Shown one piece after another: positions 1 through 9,001 of a stretch of 64,000 bases of DNA (positions are counted from its first letter, which is position 1; the number at the start of each line of letters is the position of its first letter). The notes beneath the pieces are model-generated. The model ran no database searches, was not told the DNA's origin, and was given only the letters and a program-made list of their open reading frames with translations. Both the position numbers and the translations under genes were made by a program. Source of the DNA: an uncultured Opitutaceae bacterium (GTDB lineage Bacteria; Verrucomicrobiota; Verrucomicrobiia; Opitutales; Opitutaceae); NCBI GenBank assembly GCA_951813085.1, contig OX638348.1, positions 4,349,627 through 4,413,626 on the forward strand, given 5' to 3'.

Positions 1-1209
1 GCCTCGATGTGCTCGCCCACGCGCCACAATATCTATACCGGACTCTATCCGTTCAATTCGGGAGCGTATCCAAATCATACCTTCGCGAAGCCAAGCACGA
101 AGAGCGTCGTTCACTACCTGAAGGAACTCGGGTATCGAGTGGCGCTCTCCGGCAAGACTCATATTGCGCCGAAGGAAGTTTTTCCATTCGAGTATAGCGC
201 CATAAAGAACAACCCCGATATGGAGTCGGTCGACCAGCTCATGATGGAATCAATCGAGTCGGACCAGCCCTTTTGCCTTTTCGCCTGTTCCAATGAACCG
301 CACTCCCCGTGGAATTTAGGGGACCCTTCGATCTATCCTCAGGATAAAGTAATCCTTCCTCCTTATATTGTGGATACCCCTCGAATGCGGGAGGACTTTA
401 GCGCATATTTGGCTGAGATTACGTACTACGACAATCAAGTAGGGCAGATTCTCGCCTTGATCGATAAGCATGGAATTCGTGGAGATACGCTGGTTATGGT
501 CGTATCGGAGCAAGGGAATGCTTTTCCCTTCGCGAAGTGGACCTGTTACGGAAGCGGACTCCAGTCCGCCATGATCGTTCGCTGGCCCGGCATCGTAGAG
601 CCAGGATCTTCAACGAATGCGCTCGTTGAATATACGGATATCCTTCCCACCTTTATCGAAGCAGCCGGAGGGACGCCTGCAGAGGTCCTAGACGGAGAAA
701 GCTTGCTACCTGTTCTGCGAGGCGAAACCAATCGCCACAAGGATTACGTCTACGGAGAGGTGACGACGCGGGGAATCAACAATGGTCCCGAGTCGTACCC
801 GATTCGGACGGTTCGAGGCGAGCGCTATCGATTGATTTGGAATCTTGATCCCAGCGTGAAATATACCAATGCGTTGACGCGCTCGCCCGCGTTTCAGTCA
901 ATGATTGCCAAGGCGGCCACTGGAGACATTAGCGCACAAAACCTCGTATCCAGGTATCAACAACGTCCAGAATTCGAATTGTTCGATTGTGAATCGGATC
1001 CTCTTGAGATGAACAACCTTGCGGAGAATCCTGAATATAAGAATACGATAGCCCGCCTCAAGTCAAAGCTCGATGCTTGGATGGCGGCCCAGGGAGACAA
1101 GGGAATGGAAACGGAACGAGAAGCCATTTACCACTCCCGCAGAGCGATTGGCAAAACCAAGGCGGAAGTAGATGCCGCTTGGGCGGAGCGGCAGAATGCG
1201 GGACAGTAG
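1..1209 (+). CDS. S1-family sulfatase, 5' end outside window
   Basis: The reading frame is open from base 1, so the first ATG at 7 is internal and the N-terminal part, with the first metal-binding Asp residues, lies upstream. The visible start carries the sulfatase signature C-S-P-T-R (Cys at bases 10-12), whose Cys is converted to formylglycine, followed by a T-G-L-Y-P segment. A later H-S-P-W segment and a C-terminal E-L-F-D-C-x-x-D-P-L-E-M-N-N-L motif, where sulfatases close the fold, complete the pattern. It hydrolyses sulfate esters or N-sulfates on a glycan; the sequence around the signature resembles heparan N-sulfatase-like enzymes, but the substrate is inferred only. It converges on the metallohydrolase gene downstream. 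Confidence 0.9.
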   Translation, partial: ASMCSPTRHNIYTGLYPFNSGAYPNHTFAKPSTKSVVHYLKELGYRVALSGKTHIAPKEVFPFEYSAIKNNPDMESVDQLMMESIESDQPFCLFACSNEPHSPWNLGDPSIYPQDKVILPPYIVDTPRMREDFSAYLAEITYYDNQVGQILALIDKHGIRGDTLVMVVSEQGNAFPFAKWTCYGSGLQSAMIVRWPGIVEPGSSTNALVEYTDILPTFIEAAGGTPAEVLDGESLLPVLRGETNRHKDYVYGEVTTRGINNGPESYPIRTVRGERYRLIWNLDPSVKYTNALTRSPAFQSMIAKAATGDISAQNLVSRYQQRPEFELFDCESDPLEMNNLAENPEYKNTIARLKSKLDAWMAAQGDKGMETEREAIYHSRRAIGKTKAEVDAAWAERQNAGQ

Positions 1210-1266
1210 ATCCTTGTTTTAAAGGATGATCCGACGCACGCTGCTAAGTGCGTAAGTATTGAGCAA

Positions 1267-2901
1267 CTACTCAACGACGTGTTTTTCCAATTCCTTCAGC
1301 GCTTGATCAAAAAGGGAGAGGGCATAGTTGCGTTCGCCAGCATTTTTGTAGGCGCCTTCGGATCGATAGTGCTCGCGATCGGATTCTAGTTGAGTGACGA
1401 ATGCCGCGACAGCTTCCTTGGATCTAATAGGCCGTTCATCGACGATCACACGAATCGCATTCGTGTGAACGATTTCATCAATGCGTTGGACCCCAATATG
1501 AGAGCCTGTTCCGGCAATCGCAAACCAGCTGCTCTCATCGATGGCGAGGGCGCTCTCTAGCGTCCACTTGTAGATTCCATTTTCAAGGCGCTTTTTCATG
1601 TCCGCACGTTGAACGACGCCATTTTTCAGCAAGTGGACATTTCGGATTTCCCGAGGAGATGAAACCTCGGCTCGAATTAGGATGGAATCTGATTTCGATA
1701 TATGGATCGTTTCGCCCATTGCTGAGCCATTGATCGTAAATTGGGCCAAGGGTCCGCCCGAGATGAAAACAGCGCCCTTCTTCAGGCCTTTTTTCAGGGA
1801 TTCGAAGTCAACGAGACCATTGGTTTGTACGTATGAGCGTATGGAACCCAGCATGGGTTGCCAGGGCTCTCGGTAGGGTGAGTTGGGAAGATCGGTACCG
1901 GCCATAGGAGGAAGAAAAATACCGCAATTCATGAGCTGGTACCATGTATCCGTTTCATAGATAAATCCGTTGCTGATTTCCCAAAAGTCCACTTTTTCCA
2001 GAATGGCATCGGAAACGGCCGTGGGGCGTCTCCCTAGCGACCCGCCATGGGCGACTCCTGCAAGACCCCCTTGGCCTTGGGCGATGTTCATCACATCGTG
2101 GAGAGGAGGAAAATTTTCGACAACTGCAGGCCATCCCATGCCTCCCGTTGAATAAGGCTCAATCGGTTTGGATATGCCGAGTAGATTGATATGCCCTTGC
2201 GTGAAGTCGCGGTATTCCTGACCCGGAATGATGGATTGGTTGTTCGCATGCGCCCTGCCAGAATCACCATAGGCAAACTGACGGGCCCAGATCCCCGGAG
2301 TCATGCCGCCTTTGAGCACCATGAAGTGGCCTGAGTTGAGTCCATCCGCTTCCAGCATTGCCAGCCATCGGGAATCGTCCACAGCATCTAGGCGATCGAA
2401 GTGCAGATGCTCATCGATTGCGACCCAGCCCGAATGAGTTAGTTGTGACCAGCGCTTGAGCTTCAATTCGATGACATTGGAGTTGTCGGGAAGCGATACG
2501 GTCTTGCTTGTTGGAACGTATTCGAATCCTCGCGCTGCAGTCACGGTGACAGTTTTCGAATTTGCGGGGACGACGGTTTCAAGCGGTCCCGAGGCCTTCG
2601 AATAGATCGCGGTGAACGAATGTTGGCTCTACTTATGGATGGAGGTAAATCGAATGCCGTGTTCGTTGACTCCATCGGGAACGAATGTCTCTCCATCGAT
2701 ATTGAAGCTAATTCGAGCTGGCAGCGCTTGACCGGTATCTGCATCCGTTACCGTGATACGGACTCGATTACCTTCCTCGTTCATTGCGGAATCGAAATTG
2801 TGCGTAATGGGTGTTCGCTCATGCGCGGTCGCGAAAGAGAGGGCGGCGATTGTAGCGAGAAGCGCGCAGCTTTTAAGATTCGCAGATCTTGGAATGATCA
2901 T
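1267..2901 (-). pseudogene. CehA/McbA-like secreted metallohydrolase, interrupted by in-frame TAG
   Basis: The gene starts at the ATG at 2901, 8 bp after the true end of the upstream sulfatase, and encodes a hydrophobic signal peptide followed by a carboxypeptidase-regulatory-like beta domain (residues about 35-90). A TAG at 2631-2629 stops this frame, but the same frame continues without shift to 1267 with the catalytic part. That part has a D-E-H-L-H-F-D stretch (PHP-like metal motif), V-A-H-G-G and G-T-D-L segments typical of CehA/McbA family hydrolases. A Trp codon (TGG) changed to TAG is the simplest explanation. The remaining downstream frame could start at the GTG/ATG region near 2544 but would lack a signal peptide. 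Function of the intact protein is not known beyond the family. Confidence 0.75.
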
Positions 2902-2908
2902 GGACGAG

Positions 2909-3240
2909 TCATTCTTGGTACTTCTCCATCGTCATCACCAGGAGTCGATAGGGAAATTGCCAGCCGAGCTTGGATTCGTCTGGAGAGTGGGAAAGGTAGT
3001 TTCGGATCTGAGGAAAGACAGGTGTCGCGATATCGCCGAGATGATCGAGAGCGTTGGCTGCCGGGAGGGCGACCAGTGGCTGAGGGTCACCCAGCGCTTC
3101 GACGAGGTAGTCAAGATTCTCTTCTGTCTGGCCCAGGGCGCTGAGCGCTTGCGCCGCAAGAATCCGATTTCCGGATACGGCATCGTTTCTCAGCCTGCGG
3201 AGCGCGGGAAGGGCTGGCCTTCCGTCCGCGCCTTGGGCGC
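2909..3240 (-). pseudogene. Detached HEAT-like C-terminal tail of the preceding sulfatase
   Basis: This stretch reads as protein in the frame one base off from the sulfatase. It is rich in Leu-Ala helices (A-A-Q-A-L-S-A-L-G, A-L-P-A-A-N-A-L-D-H-L-G-D) typical of HEAT repeats and stops with TGA at 2911-2909. Inserting one C at 3235-3237 joins it to the sulfatase as W-A-L-D-G-I-I-A-P-Q-G-A-D-G. Such HEAT tails occur on planctomycete and verrucomicrobial sulfatases. The stop lies 8 bp before the ATG of the next gene, which supports this as the ancestral end. Confidence 0.7.
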
Positions 3241-4806
3241 GATGATGCCATCAAGGGCCCAGTGGCGCACAGCGGGATCATCATGACTGAGGAGGGCTAT
3301 TTGGCGGCTTAGGGCGCTGGGTCCAGCTCCCACCAGATGCGCGGCTTGCATTAGTTCGCCAAGCGGATAGCTTTCTGGCTGGTTTCGGACGAGCGAGTGG
3401 CGATCGAGACGGTCGCCTCGCGCTCCAAATCGAGTCCACCATTGAGTTTCGGGCATGAACCCAAGATCGATGATGTCGTTTTGCCATCGTGAGAGACGCT
3501 CTCTCATCCGTCGAAGGATTTCTTGATGCGCTTCCGAGTCGGCCAGGTTGTCGAGCTCGTGGGGATCCGCGTCCGTATCGAAGAGTTGCTCGGGCGGCCG
3601 TGTCAATGTCATGAATACAGCTTGGGAAGGATTCAATTTCCCTTCTCTCCAGAACTGGTGCAGAATTTGGTACGTAGGCTGCTTGTGCGGGTAGTTCCGG
3701 GTCTGGTGGTGGAACCAAGGAAGATGGGGCCGGAAATTTCGGATATATTTGTAGCGCCCGTCCCAGACGGCCCGGACCAGATCGATGCGTTCGTCCATGC
3801 GATCTCGATAGGCAAAGGCGAGTTTCCTAGGTTCCTTTTCCTGCGGTCCCAGGAAGGCTTTCCCTTGCATATGGTCGGGAATTTCGACGTCCGCTAAGCT
3901 CAGGAGCGTGGGGGCGAAATCGACGAAACTAACAAGCCGGTCCGAGACTGTGCCGGGGCCGCTGGGAGCGAGATGCTGATAATTCTTGGGGAAGCGAATA
4001 ATGAGGGGTACACGCAGCGATGATTGGAAGAGCCATCCTTTGCTGCGTGGCATGCCTCGGCCGTGATCAGAGTAGAAGAAGACGATGGTGTCGTCCGCCA
4101 AACCATCTGCTTCGAGCTTGGCGAGCGCGTCGCCGACGACCTTGTCCGAATAGGTGATGTTGTCGTAGTAGCGGGCTAGATCTTTTCGGATCTCTGGCGT
4201 ATCGGGATAGTAGGGAGGGAGTTCTGCCTTTTGGGGATCGTGGATTTCGTTTTGCTCGAGCCGCTCAAGTCGCTTCTGGTACCGTTCTTCTCCGCGATAG
4301 TAGAGCTGCGAGCTATGGGTGTCAGTTATGTTGATTACCGAGAAAAAGGGCTGCCCAGATTCGCGTAGATCCCAAGCCTTGGTTTCCCAATCGGCGTCGA
4401 TAACATCCCAGGTTTCAGAGGGAGCGACCCAGTTGTAGTCCTGCTTGACGTGGTTGGAGCAAAAGTAGCCTGCCTTTCTCAAGTACTCCGGATAGCCGCG
4501 AATATGATCCGGAAGCGCTACCTCGGATCGCATGTTCTGGGCTCCGGTTGAAGGCGGATACATCCCTGAAATCAAGGTGGCGCGAGCGGGAGCGCACATG
4601 CCCGCATTGGACCAGGCTCGCGCGTAGCGCACGCCTTCGGAGGCGAAGGCATCGATATTGGGCGAGATCGAATAGTCGTCACCGTAGCAGCCTAGATCAC
4701 GGCTGATATCTTCAAAAACGATCCATAGGATATTGGGGCGTTTTTCCGCAGCGAATGCGGCGATGTTGATTGTCACTAGTAAAAGAGGGAGGAGAAGACG
4801 AGGCAT
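3190..4806 (-). CDS. S1-family sulfatase (heparan N-sulfatase-like), C-terminus frameshifted
   Basis: A 538-residue secreted sulfatase. Residues 1-20 form a signal peptide ending A-F-A-A. R-P-N-I-L-W-I-V-F-E-D-I-S follows with the first metal ligands, and the signature C-A-P-A-R puts the formylglycine Cys at residue 71. Y-S-D-H-G-R-G-M carries the second Asp/His pair and E-Q-L-F-D-T-D-A-D-P the closing motif. The reading frame ends early: a C run at 3235-3237 appears one base short, and restoring it continues the protein in a HEAT-repeat-like tail to 2909. The catalytic domain itself is intact, so activity may survive. It lies upstream of, and was probably co-transcribed with, the CehA-like gene. 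Confidence 0.88.
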   Translation of the reverse strand: MPRLLLPLLLVTINIAAFAAEKRPNILWIVFEDISRDLGCYGDDYSISPNIDAFASEGVRYARAWSNAGMCAPARATLISGMYPPSTGAQNMRSEVALPDHIRGYPEYLRKAGYFCSNHVKQDYNWVAPSETWDVIDADWETKAWDLRESGQPFFSVINITDTHSSQLYYRGEERYQKRLERLEQNEIHDPQKAELPPYYPDTPEIRKDLARYYDNITYSDKVVGDALAKLEADGLADDTIVFFYSDHGRGMPRSKGWLFQSSLRVPLIIRFPKNYQHLAPSGPGTVSDRLVSFVDFAPTLLSLADVEIPDHMQGKAFLGPQEKEPRKLAFAYRDRMDERIDLVRAVWDGRYKYIRNFRPHLPWFHHQTRNYPHKQPTYQILHQFWREGKLNPSQAVFMTLTRPPEQLFDTDADPHELDNLADSEAHQEILRRMRERLSRWQNDIIDLGFMPETQWWTRFGARGDRLDRHSLVRNQPESYPLGELMQAAHLVGAGPSALSRQIALLSHDDPAVRHWALDGIIAPKARTEGQPFPRSAG

Positions 4807-5108
4807 GGAGGGGGTAGTTTAGAATCGGACGCGCTCTTAGATAGCTGATGAAGCTAGCGCGGTATCCGAGTATAGAGAATATTGAGGCGATTCCCGGGTC
4901 AATATCACGTTTGGAAAAACTAAAGCAGACCGACCGTTCCGATGCATCCATTCGTTCAGCGTCATCTATAGATCGACAAGCGATTTGCTGACCTCGAGAT
5001 AGTCGGACAGTGGCGCTCAAAGGGTATTCGGTAATGGGTCTTCCGAAATGAAACCTAAGTCGCTCCTAGCCATTGACGGGTACCCCTGGGGTTGATTGAA
5101 TGGGGCTT
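4807..5108. other. Divergent intergenic region, nothing recognised
   Basis: About 300 bases separate the divergent sulfatase and SGNH hydrolase genes. It presumably holds both promoters, but I see no convincing -35/-10 pair, repeat, RNA or conserved small ORF. Confidence 0.5.
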
Positions 5109-5879
5109 ATGATGAAAAGATACTTGTTTCTGGCCTTGGCCCTATCAGTCGCAAGCGACACGGCGCTAGGGGGTTCTGCCGAAGATGCTTGGTACGAGAT
5201 CGCCCTCAGAAAAAAGGCGGAAGACAAGAATGGCGCATTTCTGTATGTAGAGAATGATAGATCGCTTCCAAATGTTTTCATTTATGGCGATTCCATATCC
5301 ATCGCTTACACGCCAATAGTCCGAGAGTTGCTGGAAGACAAGGCGAACGTGTACCGCTTGCATGTGAATGGCGGGGACTCCTCCTCGTTTGTGTCGAAGA
5401 TGGACACCTTGCACTCGACCATGGAAGACCGATCGCTCGAGGGCCACTGGACGCACGAGTGGAATTTGATTCAAGTGAATGTTGGCTTGCACGACTTGAA
5501 ATACGTAAATGAAAAATCCAAGCTCGACAAAGTAAATGGGGAACAAGTGTCATCGCTGGATGAATACGAGAAGAATTTGAGAAAAATAATTTCCTATCTA
5601 AAACGGGAGCATGCGGAGGCAAAGCTTGTCTTTGCGCTGACGACGCCTGTTCCCGATGGCGAGGCCGGGCGTCATGCAGGCGATGCCGAACGATACAATC
5701 AAGTCGCCCTCAAGGTTTTGAAAAATCATCCTGAGATTGTGATCAACGATCTTTTTGCCTTTACCAAGCCGCATCACGCGGAGTGGTGGACTCGGCCCGG
5801 CAACGTGCATTTCAACCAGGCTGGCATTCGAGCTCAGGGGGAAGAGGTGGCTCGGGTGATTGAGTCGTTATTGGAATGA
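5109..5879 (+). CDS. Secreted SGNH/GDSL-family hydrolase
   Basis: About 255 residues with a signal peptide (M-K-R-Y-L-F-L-A-L-A-L). The block I Ser motif is F-I-Y-G-D-S-I-S. An N-V-G-L-H-D segment stands in place of block III G-x-N-D, and the C-terminal N-V-H-F-N-Q-A-G gives the catalytic Asp/His region (here N-x-H). The family contains esterases and carbohydrate deacetylases; the sulfatase context suggests a carbohydrate esterase, which is inference. Two adjacent Met codons at 5109 and 5112 are equally good starts; an ATG at 5100 only adds residues before the signal peptide. Confidence 0.8.
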   Translation: MMKRYLFLALALSVASDTALGGSAEDAWYEIALRKKAEDKNGAFLYVENDRSLPNVFIYGDSISIAYTPIVRELLEDKANVYRLHVNGGDSSSFVSKMDTLHSTMEDRSLEGHWTHEWNLIQVNVGLHDLKYVNEKSKLDKVNGEQVSSLDEYEKNLRKIISYLKREHAEAKLVFALTTPVPDGEAGRHAGDAERYNQVALKVLKNHPEIVINDLFAFTKPHHAEWWTRPGNVHFNQAGIRAQGEEVARVIESLLE

Positions 5880-6041
5880 CTTCTGGCTGGCGTCGCTCCG
5901 CGCTTGTTTGATCCTGCGATAAGGGAGCTTGATAGGGAATTGTTGAAGAATATGTAGGTTGAGCGATGTATTGCGTCGGGGACTTTCCGCTCAAATCGAC
6001 AGAGCGTTGTCGAAATCTACTTACGGCGCGTAAAATAGGGC

Positions 6042-7910
6042 ATGAGATTCCCTATTTTTGCTCTGTTGATTGCGGTCTTGGCCCTGGTTGCGAACGCTAA
6101 CGCTGAAGAAAAGCCAAATATCCTGTGGATTTTTGCGGAAGACACCTCTCCCTGGATGGGATGCTATGGGGACGAGGTGAATGCCGGGCACACGCCACAT
6201 ATTGATTCACTTGCTTCCCAAGGCGTCCGCTTCGCTCGCGCCTATGTTCCAGCTCCGGTTTGCTCGGCCTGCCGTTCCGCTGTGATGACAGGGCAGAATC
6301 AAATTCGGTTCGGGGCCCATGAGCATCGATCTTCGCGCGGTCCGTGCAAAATTCAGTTTCCGAGCAATCTTAAGCTGCTGCCTCAGATAATGAAAGAAGG
6401 AGGATACTACACGTTCAATCTGGGCAAGGATGACTACAATTTCGTTTGGGATCAAAAGGCGACCTATTCGCTCCAGCAGCAGAGCCGAGAGCCTATTCCT
6501 TGGGATGTTCTCAAGGAGAACCAGCCTTTCTACGGACAGATTCAGACCGCCGGGGGCAAGAATAACGTATCGAAATTTCCTGAGGGACGGAAAACAGATC
6601 CAAGCGCGGTGACCGTTCCCGCGGACTATCCTCAGAATCAGCTTTATCGGGAAGTAGTCGCCGAGCACTACGATTCGATTCGAAAGGACGACGACTTTAT
6701 TGGAAACGCGCTCAAAGGATTGAAAGAAAACGGGCTATGGGAGAATACGATCGTTGTCTATGTTTCCGACCACGGCGCGAACAATTTAGTCCGACATAAG
6801 CAAATGCCGACCGAAGGAGGGTTGCACGTTCCATTCGTTGTACGGGGACCCAGCAAATATGTACCCAAGAACAAGGTACGCGAAGACTTGGTAGACATAC
6901 TCGATCTGTCGGCCACGACGCTGGCCTGGGCCGGGCTGCCTCAACCGGATTGGTATGAGGGGCAAGACTTGTTTGGAAACGACTTCAAGCCACGGGATTT
7001 TGTCGCCTCGGCTAAGGATCGTCTCGACCATACCATAGATCGCGTACGCACGATTCGAACTGAACGCTTTCGCTATACACGCAACTACAAGCTCGATCGC
7101 ATTTTGCTTCAGCCCCAATATCGAGACCAGAACCCATATACGCGCAATTTGCACGAGCTCTATGAAAGCGGGAGGCTATCGCCGAAACTCGCCGAAATCT
7201 ACTTTGGTGAGCGTCAGCCGGAAGAACTCTTTGACGTGGAGCGCGATCCCTCTCAATTGAACAACCTGGTGAACGATCCTAAGTTCGCAGGAGTGCTGGA
7301 TTCGCACCGAGCCCTGCTTGACGAGTGGCTTCAGAAGGGAGATCACGGTGCCTACGAGGAGCCGGATGCAGAGCTGGCATTCCAGAATGAGGGTCCTGAG
7401 AAATGGCGGAAGGTGAATCCTGAATACGAGCATCTGCGTCCCGATAGCGACGGGGATGGCTTATCGGATGCCTGGGAAGGCTATATGGATCGGGATGCGA
7501 ATGACGGCAAGCTGCAATTCCTGTTCGATAGCGGTGGATGGCAAACCGAAGGATGGCTAGCGAATCCTGGGCTGTCGCAGATCGCCGGATACAAAGGATT
7601 TCTCGATTTCGATCTCGCTAACGGAGAAGGGTCGATCGTGCGAAATGGTTTTAAGGCCGACTTGTCCAAGCAGGGTGGGTCATTGTCCGTTTCAATGCGG
7701 GTGACTGAGCCAACGCTCGTTTGGCTATCCTTGAACTATGGCAATGGCGTGACCGAGAAAATGGCAGGTCCAGTGACAATCGTTCCAGGACGCGATTTTG
7801 CGGAAGCCTCTTTCCCGATACCTGAGCAGGGCGCGGTCGCTGCCTTGCGCCTAGACTTCAAGGGAGCGTCTGGAGCGTTTATCGAGATCGACTCGATCGC
7901 CGCGAATTGA
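6042..7910 (+). CDS. S1-family sulfatase with CSACR signature and Ca-binding-repeat tail
   Basis: A 622-residue secreted sulfatase. The signal peptide ends A-N-A-N-A, then K-P-N-I-L-W-I-F-A-E-D-T-S gives the metal ligands. The signature is C-S-A-C-R (Cys at residue 74), with Ala where the canonical C-x-P-x-R has Pro. V-S-D-H-G-A-N and E-E-L-F-D-V-E-R-D-P-S complete the domain. After about residue 470 comes a thrombospondin-type-3-like D-S-D-G-D-G-L-S-D repeat and a roughly 140-residue beta-rich domain that could bind carbohydrate or anchor the enzyme. C-S-A-C-R is found in other sulfatases of this phylum as I recall, so it is probably functional; maturation by anSME or FGE cannot be told from here. 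Confidence 0.9.
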   Translation: MRFPIFALLIAVLALVANANAEEKPNILWIFAEDTSPWMGCYGDEVNAGHTPHIDSLASQGVRFARAYVPAPVCSACRSAVMTGQNQIRFGAHEHRSSRGPCKIQFPSNLKLLPQIMKEGGYYTFNLGKDDYNFVWDQKATYSLQQQSREPIPWDVLKENQPFYGQIQTAGGKNNVSKFPEGRKTDPSAVTVPADYPQNQLYREVVAEHYDSIRKDDDFIGNALKGLKENGLWENTIVVYVSDHGANNLVRHKQMPTEGGLHVPFVVRGPSKYVPKNKVREDLVDILDLSATTLAWAGLPQPDWYEGQDLFGNDFKPRDFVASAKDRLDHTIDRVRTIRTERFRYTRNYKLDRILLQPQYRDQNPYTRNLHELYESGRLSPKLAEIYFGERQPEELFDVERDPSQLNNLVNDPKFAGVLDSHRALLDEWLQKGDHGAYEEPDAELAFQNEGPEKWRKVNPEYEHLRPDSDGDGLSDAWEGYMDRDANDGKLQFLFDSGGWQTEGWLANPGLSQIAGYKGFLDFDLANGEGSIVRNGFKADLSKQGGSLSVSMRVTEPTLVWLSLNYGNGVTEKMAGPVTIVPGRDFAEASFPIPEQGAVAALRLDFKGASGAFIEIDSIAAN

Positions 7911-7918
7911 TTCCAAAC

Positions 7919-8797
7919 CTATAGCGTCGCTAGGTGCTTGATGCTTTGCTGTACGCTGGCGAGCGGATCAGGAGACTGGTCTTGCTCGACGTGGCAATGT
8001 TCGACACCTGCGTATTCCGCTGCTTCGATGATCGGCTCCATGTCGATCATGCCATTTCCGAGTTCCTTGAATGCATCCTTGGATACGCTTCCGTAAATGG
8101 GAAGATCGAGGCCCTTCTTTAGGTCTTTGAGGTGAAGCTGCGATATGTGCCCCTTTAGCGATTTGATCAGCTTGGCGGGATTCTTGCCACCGACGACGAC
8201 CCAGAAGACGTCTAGTTCAAATTGCATTTCAGGAGAGAACTCGTCGATGAGGACGTCGTAGCCGCTTTTGCCGCCTTTTTGCGGTTCAAATTCAAACGAG
8301 TGGTTGTGGTAGGAAAGCTGGATACCGGCGGTCTTCGCTTCTGCCGCTGCCTTGTTGCAATTGTCAGCCAGTCGTTTGTAGGCGTCAAGGTCGCCCCGCT
8401 CGTGATCGTGAAGATAGGGTACAACGAGATGAGTGAGGCCCGTCTTCTTGGCCCGTTCGATAATGCTGCTAAATGGAGGGATACCGTCCTTGCTGGGGTT
8501 CGTGACGGATTCCCAGGCGAAGTGAGTGGAATTTACCGCTAGTCCAAAGTCTTTTGCGGCTTCGATCATGGGATTGGCGTGAGGGAAGCCGTAGGGCTCT
8601 ACCTGCTTGTAGCCCGCGTCCGCGACTGCTTTTAGGGTTGCGACGGGGTCTTGCCCAATTTGATTTCGCAAGGTGTACAGCTGGAGGCCGATGTCCTTGC
8701 GATATCGGTTGTTCTTGCCAAGAGCCAGGGCGCGAAACGCAGTAGACGAAGCAAGGGAGGTAGCGAGAGCGGTTCTTAAGAAGTGACGTCGTTGCAT
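7919..8797 (-). CDS. Tat-exported sugar phosphate isomerase/epimerase-like TIM barrel
   Basis: A 292-residue protein starting M-Q-R-R-H-F-L-R-T, a twin-arginine (RRxFLR) signal. The barrel follows with I-G-L-Q-L-Y-T-L-R-N at strand 1, H-N-H-S-F-E-F for a metal-binding His/Glu, and Q-L-H-L-K-D-L and C-H-V-E-Q-D at the C-terminal metal ligands. This is the AP-endonuclease-2/xylose-isomerase-like fold. Verrucomicrobia and planctomycetes have many such exported members next to sulfatases; their substrates are mostly unknown. Its gene converges on the CSACR sulfatase with 8 bp between stops. Confidence 0.85.
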   Translation of the reverse strand: MQRRHFLRTALATSLASSTAFRALALGKNNRYRKDIGLQLYTLRNQIGQDPVATLKAVADAGYKQVEPYGFPHANPMIEAAKDFGLAVNSTHFAWESVTNPSKDGIPPFSSIIERAKKTGLTHLVVPYLHDHERGDLDAYKRLADNCNKAAAEAKTAGIQLSYHNHSFEFEPQKGGKSGYDVLIDEFSPEMQFELDVFWVVVGGKNPAKLIKSLKGHISQLHLKDLKKGLDLPIYGSVSKDAFKELGNGMIDMEPIIEAAEYAGVEHCHVEQDQSPDPLASVQQSIKHLATL

Positions 8798-9001
8798 AGT
8801 ATTTTTCAGATAGTGCGTATAACGAAGGCGTCTCCCGAATCGGAAGGCAAGCGTCTTTCTAAGACTCGCTGAAGGCCAATTGGTTCAATGCGGTCCCGCG
8901 AGTTGAAGAGATCGTTGATTTCGGGTTGACGGTAACAAGCGGACTTGAGCTATCTGCATGGATGCTTGGGTGGGTTCGATTTGGCTACTCTCAGACGTAG
9001 T

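Noticed and set aside
8798..9001. tRNA, riboswitch or CRISPR array in the non-coding gaps
   Set aside because: No cloverleaf, T-loop sequence, conserved riboswitch core or regularly spaced direct repeats was found in this or the other gaps.
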